A stretch of 64,000 nt of DNA from Bemisia tabaci (taxonomy: Eukaryota; Arthropoda; Insecta; Hemiptera; Aleyrodidae). Below are positions 11,236 through 22,164 of the stretch, piece by piece (position 1 is the first letter of the stretch; each line of letters starts with the position of its first letter). The translations under genes and the position numbers were made by a program. The notes beneath the pieces were generated by a model that was given only the letters and a program-made list of their open reading frames with translations, did no database searches and was not told where the DNA came from. The DNA lies in assembly GCF_918797505.1 (NCBI RefSeq), contig NC_092797.1:19047372-19111371 (forward strand), given 5' to 3'.

Positions 11236-11859
11236 TAAGGGGAGAAATTATGAGTACATTTTAAAACAATATACGACTTTAAAGACAACAAATTCTACGT
11301 TGATCATACGTGGAGGAATGAATGAGATAATTACATGAACGCAGTATCAGAGATTCGTTGAACATGAGGATGCCAGAAAATTTCTTCAGGTTTAAATCTT
11401 TAGGGCTTTAGAATTTTTTTGAATTTGATTTTAGGTACCTAATAAGAATTTATTTAAAAAAATTGTAAATTGGCGATTTGTCTTTAAGTTTTACACATTT
11501 TTACAAAATATAATAGTTTATCGTAAGAGAGGAAATGCGTTTATGGTCCTTGCATACATTCAAATGAGATACTAAAATGCTGATTTTTTCCGTTCAAAAA
11601 TGTCAAGGGTGTAAATCATAGATTTTAACGTCTCCCATAAAAATTTTTGACTCCATATACAAATCTGTATTTTTACGAATTTAAAAAATTTGGCTTCCCA
11701 AGGGACACAAATAAGATTCTTAACTTACAACTTTTTGAGCGATTCAAACTTAAAGAAAGAATTCAGCAAGCAGTAAAATTATAATTTAAGATTCACTCAG
11801 CATTTTGTCGTGCCAGAAAAATTAACCGCTTGCCACATAAATTTCGCCCAAACGTGATT
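11236..11859. other. Unassigned A+T-rich sequence
   Basis: No gene, RNA or repeat recognised. Confidence 0.5.
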
Positions 11860-12380
11860 TTCGCGAATAAGTGGCAACGTCTCCCCGGGGAGGGCCGCGG
11901 GGCAGCGTGAAATATCCGCCGGCAGCGGGACGCTCGACAATAAGGGATGAGCGCTAAGTGTATTTTTATAGATATTTCCGGCCCCTATCTTATTTTTACG
12001 GTCAGTCCGACAGGGAAATTCTGGTCGCCGCTAAAAGTTAACCTAGAAAATTATGTTTATTAATCCGCCCCCTGCGCGGGGCTTCACCCCTCATTTTTAC
12101 ACAATCACTCTCGGTGGACATCGGGGTGGCGAACTTTCGCCACGGTCATTAGGAATTCCTTCTAAATGAAACAGACGCGACGAGGCCTCTTTGTTTTTAT
12201 AACACCCGTTTTTATGATTTCGATAACTCGCGAAGCCGCCACTCCGAAAAGAACCGCATAAATCTAATGAAAACTTTACGAGCTTACGCGGTTTTTACTT
12301 AGCACGGAAGTGCAGGTCCCGAATTTATCTCCCTCCTCTGTCCGGTTTACTTATTCTTGTCAGATTTGGTGAAATAAGGG
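11860..12380. other. G+C-rich CpG block with Hox-like words
   Basis: Sharp rise in G+C (for example TCCCCGGGGAGGGCCGCGGGG near 11882) with interspersed TTTTTATAG, TTATTTTTACGG, CATTTTTACAC and TTTTTATGATTTCG words. The alternation of CpG-rich stretches with TTTTTAC/TTTTTATG words recurs at 3350-3450 and 51600-52080. No credible open frame. It may be a conserved non-coding element; comparison with related genomes is needed to show this. Confidence 0.3.
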
Positions 12381-14234
12381 AGGTTGCCCCTCGTGACGGA
12401 CGATACATAGTAGAAATTTGGCATCAGCTCTATCGTTCCTCAATCATCACAGCTCCCGTTTTAATTGAGGTTTTCGTTTAGGACCTTAGGTTACGGTCGT
12501 AAACTTTTTACACCTTTGTGTAAATTCCGAATCATTTGTTTTAATCCGGCAGAAGCTTAAGTGTGCGATCAAGCGTTGCAATAAAACGCACTCGTTTTGT
12601 TGGCTATGACGCATCCTGGTCCGCTATCTGCGAGGGCTGCGTTACTTGACCGTTAGAGCACCGAGGGAGAGGGAGGGTGACCTTAAAGTGATCGTCTTCG
12701 AGGAAAGGTATATATGAATACGCCAAATACAAAAGAGGAAAAAACATTAGCTATTGGCCTTTGTGAGCAGAGCTTTGATGAGTGTTTTACAAACATTTTG
12801 GTACCAAAAACGTCGAAAAAGGTCAAACAAAATTGAGGAGCTCGGAGGACAAAGCGCATAGGTGCATTTTTTGAAAAAAAATTGAGGTATTAATGATTTT
12901 AGGTAGAACTAGTCAAAATACTCCCAAATTCCAATTTTAAGCATCAAAAAGTCAGTTTGAACTTTCTTTCTGCCAAAAGGATCCATGTAATTTCGAAACT
13001 TCAGCGTATTTCTCAAAATAGCAAAAATTGCACTTATGCGCCTTTTCCTCCAAGCCCCTCGATTGGATTTTCGGTGCTTTGAAGTTTGCTATTCTGAAAA
13101 CGCAATTTTGCAAAAATTCCAATACATCATACGTGGTAATTAAGATTGTGACATTAATTGCAACTTTATACTCTTTGTCGATACAGCGACGTCCTGTCAA
13201 GCCGCTTGCAACGTATTGTTTTTGATATTTGATAATGTTTTTAGTCATACAACAACTAAGATTCCAATGACGAAGATACCTCCAAGGCCTCACGTGGAGG
13301 GTTACATCTTTCAAGTGAAAAAATAAAAAATAAAAAAAAATCGTACGTAAAGTTTATTTCTATACTTTATTAATAAATGATGATATAAAAGGCATTCATC
13401 GACTGCGTCGTCGCAACACGCTTTTTTTTATTATTAGATACCATTATTCGTGCGATTTGCAAAAAATAATTTTCTGCACGGAAATGAAACACTTAATACA
13501 TATACGATTATTGGGGTAATAATTGATTTGTCTCCATAAAAAAAGTAAGCTAGGGGAGAGTTTGTAACGCAAAAAAGGAGGAAAAAACTGAATTGCGTTT
13601 TCCTGACTTTCTTGTTGATTACAAGAAAATTAATAAACTAATTTCGTATTCAAATAGAAAGCAAAACACCATAGGCATTTATAAAGTTATCTGAATTTTT
13701 CCGAGACCAACCGAGCAAATCCGTGAGTCCACGAACATTGAGCCCAGATATAAATTAAAGGTTTAAGGTTTTGCAATCATAATATTTAAAACGAGAGCAT
13801 CTTCATTTTTCTGAACTGTGAGATATGACTTAATGTTAGGGGCGTGAGCCAACAAAAAAATGCAAGATAAAGAGATCGCCCAGTTTGTGCACCTTTCATT
13901 AATCATGCTTATGAGGAACTAATGCTAAATTAAAACAGAGTCATCTCTATTTTTTTCACCGGATTGAAGACCCAATTTATCATGCGTGATTAAGGATTAG
14001 TTGAATACCGCCTGGGAAATGAGCGGCGCTCAAAAAATCAGCTCTGAAAAAATAGAGCTTGAAGGAGGGGAGGACTTCGAAGGAGGCAATCTCAACTTTA
14101 AATAGGGAGCGATGAATTACTTGGGCTTGCATCTCAATTCCATACGCAGACTCTTGGTTGTAAGGTTAGCTTGCGTATGAATTTACTGTTTTATTTGCAA
14201 ATAGAGGACATCGGACAGTTTTCAGAGTCACAGG
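12381..14234. other. Unassigned sequence
   Basis: A+T-rich. A 120-codon reverse frame (12952-13314) and its 65-codon antiparallel partner show no recognisable family; an A-rich tract follows at 13319-13340. Confidence 0.45.
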
Positions 14235-14376
14235 TGGACTACATTTTGCAATTTATTGGAAGCTTAAATTTGCGACTCAGTTTAGAAAAAACGCATGTAC
14301 TATTTGTTTTCCTATGCACATAAGTGTTTTCACAGATGAGCTAGAGATTGTAGTTGCAATTGCAAAATGAAGTCCA
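14235..14376. mobile_element. B2: GGACTACATTTTGC-type MITE
   Basis: 142-bp copy with left end TGGACTACATTTTGCAATT and right end AATTGCAAAATGAAGTCCA. The middle carries CCTATGCACATAAGTG, the complement of a word in B3 and B5. The flanking tetranucleotides AGGT and AACT do not match, so its TSD has decayed or was absent. Confidence 0.7.
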
Positions 14377-16866
14377 ACTCATGTATTTCCAAGGGAAAGA
14401 ATGTGTTTACAGAGTAGCGTTACAACAATTTTTTTTGAAAATCGTATTTAACCATTAGACTGATGGGGGCCACTAGCTGAAAATTTCTGATTCTTCTCAT
14501 TACACGCAAAATCAGCACATTTTTACAGTGAATTTGTAGTCTTTTTTTTAATAAATAATGGAATGGTTAAGTCGATTTTACATGCCTTAAATGGAGTATG
14601 TTACTTCGTTTGAGAATGTAGGATTGTAGGAATGTAGTATTGTTTCAATTATTTAATTAATTTTTAGCACATTCTTATTTTATTACATTTTATTATTTCA
14701 TATATTTTTGTGGTTCAGAGACTGTCTGCACATTTCTAAGGAGGCACTAAAACGAACAATTTTTATCTCGCCTCTGAAGTATACTAAGCCCAAAATCAGA
14801 TACATTTTGTGGGAACAACAAGTGTGTCCTCTTTCAGCTGTTAAAATTAGCATGCCGTGCCTATAACAATATCATCTTCATCCAAGAAATTTTCCTCCTT
14901 CAAAGTTGAAGAGAATTCGCCCTACATTAGCGGGAATATCAACTGAGAAAAGTTACACCTTGCAATGTTCTCCATTACCGACTCCCCCACAAGTGCCGAA
15001 TAAGTTAAATCATCAAAGAACTTTAGATTAACTTCGGGGTGGTTAAGGAAGAGGAACGAGGATCAAAAGAGGTGAAGTGTAAAATGCCTCTTAGAGAGTT
15101 TGATGACTACCGCATGGCTTCCTAAAGAAGAGTTCACACTGTATTATTGGGGAAAAGCAACTGCAACAAGTCACTTGTTTTTTGTTTACAGTTTTTTTTT
15201 TTCACCCCGCTTTTTTCTTTTAATTGCTCCTGCAGGTTTACTAATCTTCGTCCTAAGTGTAACACTGTAATGCGTCAACACAGTTGCATTATCTGAGTCA
15301 ACGTTGCCAGATTGAGTCCCAACTATTTTTATTCTTAAGAAACGAGTGTTCAATACTAGGCTTTGTTTAATATCATGGCAACGCGATGATTTAAACCCGA
15401 TGCGCTTGAGTTGAGCACGCTGTGCAGGGGTGCACCACAGGGGGAGCAGCAAAAGAAGGGAGGGGGGGATAAAGAGACCTACCCACGAGTGTGGTGTTGA
15501 ATTTGGGCAAGCCGAAAGAAGAGCCATAGAATCCTTAAAATACGACCGTACGTGTATTTACATTATTACAATGTATTGCCTTAAACTGTATACGCCGATA
15601 CTGTTGCTTCGAGGTTGTCACATAAATAGTGATGCTACTGTGTGGACATGCTTTTGTTGCGACTAATTTCGGTGTCAAATGATACGCGGAGGACTTAATA
15701 ATATCTGGTCAACGTTTTCCGTGCGACCATCCCAGAAAACAATTGCGACACTTATTTATCACTATGTAACGGTAGCTTCGAGCGCTTTTGCGAATTACAA
15801 TACCTGTTGGAAATGGACAGGTAACCGTAAGTTCATCAATTTACCGCTTATTTTTCACTCAGTTGCGGCTTTTTCGAGTGTGAAATTCAAGTGTTGCCTT
15901 TTAGAAGTAATGAAATAAAAATTAATGTAGATCTCGAGAGGTGCGAAATGTTCCGTCCAGGCGATACGTTACTCCTCCGTGAAGAAGTCAGCGTTAACGA
16001 GGAAAGCGATTCATAGAAACGAATCGAATACAGCAAAATAAATTGCCGTAGAAAAAACAAACAAAGGTGTTTTACACCACACGCAACCTAAGCAATGACT
16101 TGAGAAAGGCCCTAGCCGGAGGGTTGCACAATAAGGGAGAGCTGTAAAAACGCGAACATTTAGTTTGGTCGGTCTTCATTCATGTAAAATATGGAGTGGA
16201 GGATATGTAGTTTAGCCGAGTTGAAAGAGGTCCTTAATGATGGCGCATTATCGCCTCGCACTCCCACAAGTCGAACTTGAGTGGGAGCTACCCCTCCCCC
16301 CTCCCTCCTCAGCGCTGCAATGCTAGCTAATGGGTAGGAAAACTAATCACCGAATTCGCGATTTCACGGATGCAGCGAGCAAAAAACCCGGGTGCATTGA
16401 GACTATGGGAATCAGAACGGGATCACCTGCATTGAAAGAGTTACGAAATTAATTAGCCACCATTGTTGATGACCGATCTTTCGTAGAGTGGTCTCCCCTA
16501 TGCGGCGATGCACTTTAGGACTTGGGGACCGTGTTCCGCTCGGATTGGCCGCCCCGCGTTGTTGTGACGTCAGCGTATGAATTCAAACAGCGGTATCGGT
16601 CGTTTAGCTTGGTGGCTATGGTCGAACTTGCGTGAGATATGTAGCATCACTTAAGATAAAAAACTCCTCTTAAATAAAGAAAGAAAAAAAAGAAGAAAAA
16701 AAACAACCGAAGACGTAGCTATTGCAAATAAATCTTAAGTACCATTCGCAATGAAAATAAAAGCAAAATTTGAATGAATAAAAACAGGATTTGACTACGA
16801 AAAAGGGTTATTATTGCATTCATCGGAGGAAGCAGATTACTGAATCGGATCCAATACTTTTTCGTG
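14377..16866. other. Unassigned sequence
   Basis: Mixed composition, G+C-richer at 15400-15500 and 16240-16600. The longest frame is 113 codons (15186-15527 reverse), with antiparallel partners and no recognised family. No structural RNA seen. Confidence 0.45.
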
Positions 16867-17096
16867 CACTGAAAAAAAACACACATTGGATCTAGAGTCC
16901 AGACCCTTAAAAACATCGACAAGAAAAAGTACTCTTGATTCAATCAGAATCTAGCTTAAATCAATTACCAAGCGTCTTAATTTAAGCGGATTTCGTTTTG
17001 ATTCAAGCAAAAATCCGGTTGAATCAAGAGTATTCTATCTTGTCAATGTTTTCAAGAGTCTGGACTCTAGATCCAATGTGGTTTTTTTTTCCAGTG
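16867..17096. mobile_element. A2: CACTG palindromic MITE
   Basis: 230-bp copy of the A family, left end CACTGAAAAAAAAC and right end TTTCCAGTG, with TG repeated on both sides (16865-16866, 17097-17098). The subterminal CTAGAGTCCAGACCC/TCTGGACTCTAGATCC pair is intact. It lies 310 bp from A3. Confidence 0.85.
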
Positions 17097-17406
17097 TGGC
17101 CAAATCCTGTTTTTATTTATTTGAATTTTGTAATTATTTTCATTGCCCATGAATCTAGAGAATCATTCGGGAGCAAGAGGAGCAATCGTGGATTATTATG
17201 GATTCCAAGTCTTTTTTAAGAGGAATTTTCATAAATATAATCGATACAACATATCTCTCGCTAGTTTTATACTGCTGTCTAAAGTAAAAATGCCGTGTCT
17301 CCATTCAACATTTTTTCAATTTTTTTTTTCTGGAAAATGCCGTTTTACAATGAAAACCAACAAATGTTTTTCTTTTATATTTTTAGGTCAACTTTGGCAC
17401 ACCGTT

Positions 17407-17638
17407 CACTGGAAAAAAAACACACATCAGATCTAGAGTCCAGACTCTTAAAAACATCGACAAGACAATAAAGTACTCTTGATTCAATCAGAATCCAGCT
17501 TAAATCAAGAACCAAGCCTCTAAATTTAAGCGGATTTCGTTTTGATTCAAGCAAAAATCCGATTGAATCAAGAGTATTTTTTCTTGTCAATGTTTTCAAT
17601 AGTCTGGACTCTAGATCCAACGTGTTTTTTTCCCAGTG
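17407..17638. mobile_element. A3: CACTGG palindromic MITE
   Basis: 232-bp A-family copy, left CACTGGAAAAAAAAC, right TTTCCCAGTG. The flanking dinucleotides are TT and TA, so the 2-bp duplication has one mismatch. It ends 90 bp before the giant inverted repeat. Confidence 0.85.
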
Positions 17639-17728
17639 TAGGAACTTAAAATGAAAAAAAAAATGAAGCCTTGTGGTCATTGCGTTTTCTTGTAATGGAG
17701 CTGTAGGCATGTGTAGAAGAAAAATGTA

Positions 17729-19060
17729 AAAGAGCTTGATGCAAAAACGGCTTTTTTCGCCCCCCCTCTGGAAGTTCTTCAGACTTTGTCTATTGATTAC
17801 TCATACTTGAGCGCTTCTTTTCCCAAATTTTCAGACCCCCAAAAAATTTTGGGGGGGAGCTAGGGGGGTGGAAGTTAAAACCTGTGAATCTCGATATCTC
17901 TTGAACGAAGAAAGATATCGAGGTCCGGTTTGGACGAAAAATCGTCTAAAATTGCATACTTTAAGATTCCAAAGGTCAAAATCCCGATATCACGATTTTA
18001 AGTCCACATATGTGCTTTTTTCCAGTTTTTAGGTCTAGAAAATTTCTTTTAAACAAAAAATTTACAAAGATCTCAATTTTTTATTTGAACAAAAACCAGT
18101 CTTTTAAATTGTTCGTCTTTTTCCGCATCCAACGAGTGGTCGTATAAGCTGGGGAACCGAACGGTTCCGGAGTTATGATCGATTGAAGTTTCCGCTCAAC
18201 GCGCGCCGACCGATTTTCGCGCGCAAAAAAGTCGGATTTGACTGTTATTAGATCAGATTGAATGTTCAAACTGAGTAAAATGCTTTATTAGGGACTCTTG
18301 AGGGTCGCTGAATTCAGAAATTACCGATACTTCCAAAAAATTCACGTTTTTAAAATTGCAGCTCCGGACAGGACCACTGAGCGGCCGGTCGGCGCTCAGT
18401 GGGCCTCTAAAATAGCGCTGCGGAGCTGTAATTTTAAAAACGTAAATTATTTGGAAGTATCTGTAATTTCTGAACTCAGCGACCCTCAAGAGTCCCTAAT
18501 AAAGCATTTTACTCAGTTTGAACATTCAATCTGATCTAATAACAGTCAAATCCGACTTTTTTGCGCGCGAAAATCGGTCGGCGCGCGTTGAGCGGAAACT
18601 TCAATCGATCATAACTCCGGAACCGTTCGGTTCCCCAGCTTATACGACCACTCGTTGGATGCGGAAAAAGACGAACAATTTAAAAGACTGGTTTTTGTTC
18701 AAATAAAAAATTGAGATCTTTGTAAATTTTTTGTTTAAAAGAAATTTTCTAGACCTAAAAACTGGAAAAAAAGCACATATGTGGACTTAAAATCGTGATA
18801 TCGGGATTTTGACCTTTGGAATCTTAAAGTATGCAATTTTAGACGATTTTTCGTCCAAACCGGACCTCGATATCTTTCTTCGTTCAAGAGATATCGAGGT
18901 TCACAGGTTTTAACTTCCACCCCCCCTAGCTCCCCCCCAAAATTTTTTGGGGGTCTGAAAATTTGGGAAAAGAAGCGCTCAAGTATGAGTAATCAATAGA
19001 CAAAGTCTGAAGAACTTCCAGAGGGGGGGCGAAAAAAGCCGTTTTTGCATCAAGCTCTTT
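17729..19060. repeat. Giant near-perfect inverted repeat (long hairpin)
   Basis: The left arm (17729 to about 18366) and right arm (about 18421 to 19060) are inverted copies along their full length. AAAGAGCTTGATGCAAAAAC at the left end faces GTTTTTGCATCAAGCTCTTT at the right end. The 62-codon frames at 18081-18269 (reverse) and 18518-18706 (forward) translate identically. Over a stretch of about 185 bp I compared directly (17867-18052 against its partner) I found one substitution and one T-run length change. Divergence rises only near the centre (18330-18455). The loop of about 55 bp contains a smaller palindrome, CCACTGAGC...GCTCAGTGG. The arms contain no known protein, and the frames exist because the same sequence is present on both strands. 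Flanks differ, apart from AATGGAG at 17694-17700 and 19063-19069. A transcript would give a very long dsRNA. Confidence 0.9.
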
Positions 19061-20356
19061 GGAATGGAGTTACGGCGCTTTTGCTGTGTAGGGCAGTATG
19101 GAAGCCGGACCCCGGAATGAGTTCCCCAAAAAGTGCAGGGGTTTTTTTTTTCCTGCGGTAATGCAGCGTTGCGCTGGCTCCATTGAAATCCACCCCGATT
19201 ATTTCCTCTCGTTCCTCCTCATTTCCGGTTTTGGTTTCGGGCTAATTAGTCATTCGGCTATCGATTTGTTTTGATACGATTGAGAGTGGTAATTAGCGGT
19301 CTCGTGAGACTCTCCTCCTTCCATTTCCCGCCCGGTTTTGTGTCGGTGCGAGAAAAGTTGAGCGCTGGCGCCGGGAACGGCGACAGGAAAGAGGAGGTGA
19401 CATAGGTGGCAAAACAAACCCCTTTCATGGACCGCTCGTCACGGCGGCTTCCTTTTCATTTTTCTACTTTGAAACAGTTAATCACTCGCTTATGAGTACT
19501 TAGTTTCGTTTTTTGCTTCCTTTATTGTTTCAACCGTTATATTTTTGTTTCCTACCCGAGCTTGAGCGCATGGCAAGCTGTGCCGATGCCGTAAATAGAG
19601 GACAGACACGACGTTACATTTCTCAACTGCACCACCCTTAAACCTCAAATTGAACTCTCTGTTTTAATTCAAAGACATTTCCTGATACAACTTTAAAGTA
19701 AAAAGAATATTAATAAAGATGGCTTTTCAAATTAAAAAGTAAGCTACTCAAGTGTTTTTTGTATGTGCATATTAACAAAAATTACAAATGTTAAGTCCCC
19801 AATAAGTCAACTTAGTATTTTAAGTCTTGTGGCTTCGCGGGATAAATTGTCTTTGAAAAGCATAAGTAAACAGCGTCCATGTTGAAATCGATGAATTACA
19901 TTCAACATAAGGCGCGCGCTTTTCTCAGTAGAGCAAATATATTTTTGCATCTAAGAATAATGACGGGATGTCTACCAGACGCATATATTTTCTCATAGCA
20001 GCAGTCATCGGAATAGTAATAAAATATATTTAAAAAATGTAAATAAATATAGGAATCAAGTTCTAAATTATCTTTAAGTGTTCAAATGTACATAAATATT
20101 AATGAATACTTCAGTCGCTTTAATATGCACATATGAACATCCAATCATGACCAGATATGTGACACAAGAAATTTTACTCAAGTAATAATGATACATAGTA
20201 TAATGATCCTTCTTATAACACGTACAGTTTGATGTATCTTGCGGTTTAAGCGCTCAACAAGTTGGATTGGAAATCAATAAATTAAAATAAAAAGTATTAA
20301 ATCCAACATAGCCTTCTCCATTATCCTTAAAAATGCTAAGATGAAGGTATACAGAA
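19061..20356. other. Unassigned sequence
   Basis: G+C-richer at 19080-19440, then strongly A+T-rich. No gene, structural RNA or repeat family recognised. Confidence 0.5.
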
Positions 20357-20524
20357 CAGTGGCGTGGCGAGCTTTGCGATAAATCGATTGATCTGCCATT
20401 TGAACCTATGGAAAAGGATCGATAAACAGGATGTTCGCAGCGAAAACCTTAATAATCGATTCGTTGTCACAGTTTTAAATTGGGAAATATCGATTACCTA
20501 TCGATCATTCACGCCTCGCCACTG
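20357..20524. mobile_element. C3: hAT-like MITE (CAGTGGCGTGG family)
   Basis: 168-bp copy, CAGTGGCGTGGCGAGC at the left and CACGCCTCGCCACTG at the right. The left arm (TTTGCGATAAATCGATTGAT) is the same subtype as C1. The flanking 8-mers ATACAGAA and GTAAAAAC agree at only 4 of 8 positions, so the TSD has decayed. Confidence 0.8.
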
Positions 20525-21708
20525 GTAAAAACACTTTTTATTGAGTTTCCGAGATGGTTTTAGAGCGTTTCTGTTATAAGCACGGAGTACTCTATACGCA
20601 CACAACCGAAGTCCTATTCTTGCAATATGAGTATTTTTTAACTGACAACCATAAAAAAGACAGCTCGGCCTGCAGGCTGAGTGTTCTGTCGACAATGTCA
20701 AATACGTTGTGCGTGGTAGCAAAGGAAGAACAAAATCTGTCAAAAAAGGCACCCACATATGGTATGTTTAAAATAAAAACGCATGACCTTTCCTGGAGGT
20801 CTGCCATTCTAGCGTTTTAATTTATTCCCTGTCCACGACTTTATCGGTCAATACATTGTAAACTAAGGGTGCGAGATATAATTGATCGAGAAGCCAAGTG
20901 TTCCAGGCGCCTGGCCGCACTTCGCTAAGCAGCATGCCCAAGGTATCTTAAATCTTACACGTGTCCCTCCGAGGAGGAACACGCAGCAATCCGTAAATAA
21001 AATACCCAGGGGTGAACAGATTAAAAATCACTTCGACAGATCTCGCTAGACCACGCCGGGCTCCAGAGCGAGCTAATGGTGCCTCCTCCGTGCATTAGAC
21101 TGTCATAAAACTAATTGAATATTTACTGTCAGAGTCCGGTAGCCATGCAATAGCTTCGGTGCATATGGTTCAAGCGTTGCCGATCAACTCCAAACATACG
21201 AATTTTTTTCGGATACTGTTGGGCCGTGGGAAATATGAGAAAAACTCTGTCCATGTTGACAACGCTGGGTTCGAATCCCGATCGGTGGTGGATCTTACGG
21301 GCTCCAGTTTTAATGGTTTGTTTACCGGCGGATCGAAATGAAGCGCGGTGACTGTTGAGGATAACCAGAGCTGGAGCATGACATACAGAAGAGGCCAGCA
21401 CGGAAAAATAATATTTACGGCGGTCTAGATCAGGGGTCTTGTGTAAAAAACGGCTCGATACGGTGATTACAATGTTGAAACTGGCCACTGAGGTAGTTGT
21501 CGTTTGGTTTGCAAATGGTTTTTTCGTGATCTTGGAATTCCAGATACCAGATACATCGCAGGCGCAGCATGTAAGAATTGACCCTGCCAGATAAGGTTAA
21601 AATGAAAACACTATGATAGATGTATCATAAAAGGAACTCGTTGAATATGTTGATGAAACTGTCCAAAACCAGCTTTTAAAGAGAAATCAGCGTGTGTAGT
21701 ATTCATAA
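20525..21708. other. Unassigned sequence
   Basis: Overlapping antiparallel frames at 20554-20820 and 21129-21488 (up to 119 codons) have no recognised family. GGGTTCGAATCCC at 21268-21280 looks like a tRNA T-arm, but no tRNA folds around it. Confidence 0.4.
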
Positions 21709-21932
21709 CACTGGAAAAAAACACATTGGATCTAGAGTCCAGACTCTTGAAAACATTGACAAGTAAAAGGACTCTTGATTCAATCAGATTTTTGCTTAAA
21801 TCAAAAGGAAATCCGCTCAAATTGAGAGGCTTGGTTCTTGATTTAAGCTAAAATCCGATTGAATCAAGAGTATTTTTTCTTGTCGATGTTTTTAAGAGTC
21901 TGGACTCTAGATCCAATGCGTTTTTTCCAGTG
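21709..21932. mobile_element. A4: CACTGG palindromic MITE
   Basis: 224-bp A-family copy with CACTGGAAAAAAACACATTG at the left and TTTTTTCCAGTG at the right. AA is repeated on both sides (21707-21708, 21933-21934). It lies only 30 bp from element K. Confidence 0.85.
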
Positions 21933-21962
21933 AAGTTGAATCAAATATAAACTTTACACATT

Positions 21963-22164
21963 CACTGAAAAAAAAATAATCACAATCCCAACTATACCCC
22001 TGGTTGATTATTCTGTCAGAGGAGTCGTTGCACTAGCCAGCGGTATGGTTGATCCAACCAAACTTTCGGCGGACTCAAACGCCCCTCTGACTGGTCCAAC
22101 TTCTCTTATACTTTACGACAAAATTAGCCAGGAGTAAAGATGGGATTGTGATATTTTTTCCGTG
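21963..22164. mobile_element. K: MITE with CACTGAAAA termini
   Basis: 202-bp element. The left end CACTGAAAAAAAAATAATCA, continuing CAATCCCA, is inverted at the right as TGGGATTGTGATATTTTTTC then CGTG. The interior also pairs: GTCAGAGGAGTCG faces CGCCCCTCTGAC, and GGTTGATCCAACC is a small palindrome. ATT is repeated on both sides (21960-21962, 22165-22167), a possible 3-bp duplication. The CACTG terminus links it loosely to families A and J. Confidence 0.75.

Noticed and set aside
11002..11338. Similar open frames on both strands in family A copies (MDLESRLLKT...)
   Set aside because: They arise because the element is a near-complete palindrome, so both strands give the same peptide. The frames are not conserved between copies.
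18081..18706. Identical 62-residue frames in the giant inverted repeat
   Set aside because: They are the two arms read on opposite strands. No start context, domain or gene structure supports a protein.
21260..21290. tRNA-like GGGTTCGAATCCC
   Set aside because: The word is self-complementary, and no acceptor stem, D-arm or anticodon arm can be placed at the right distances.
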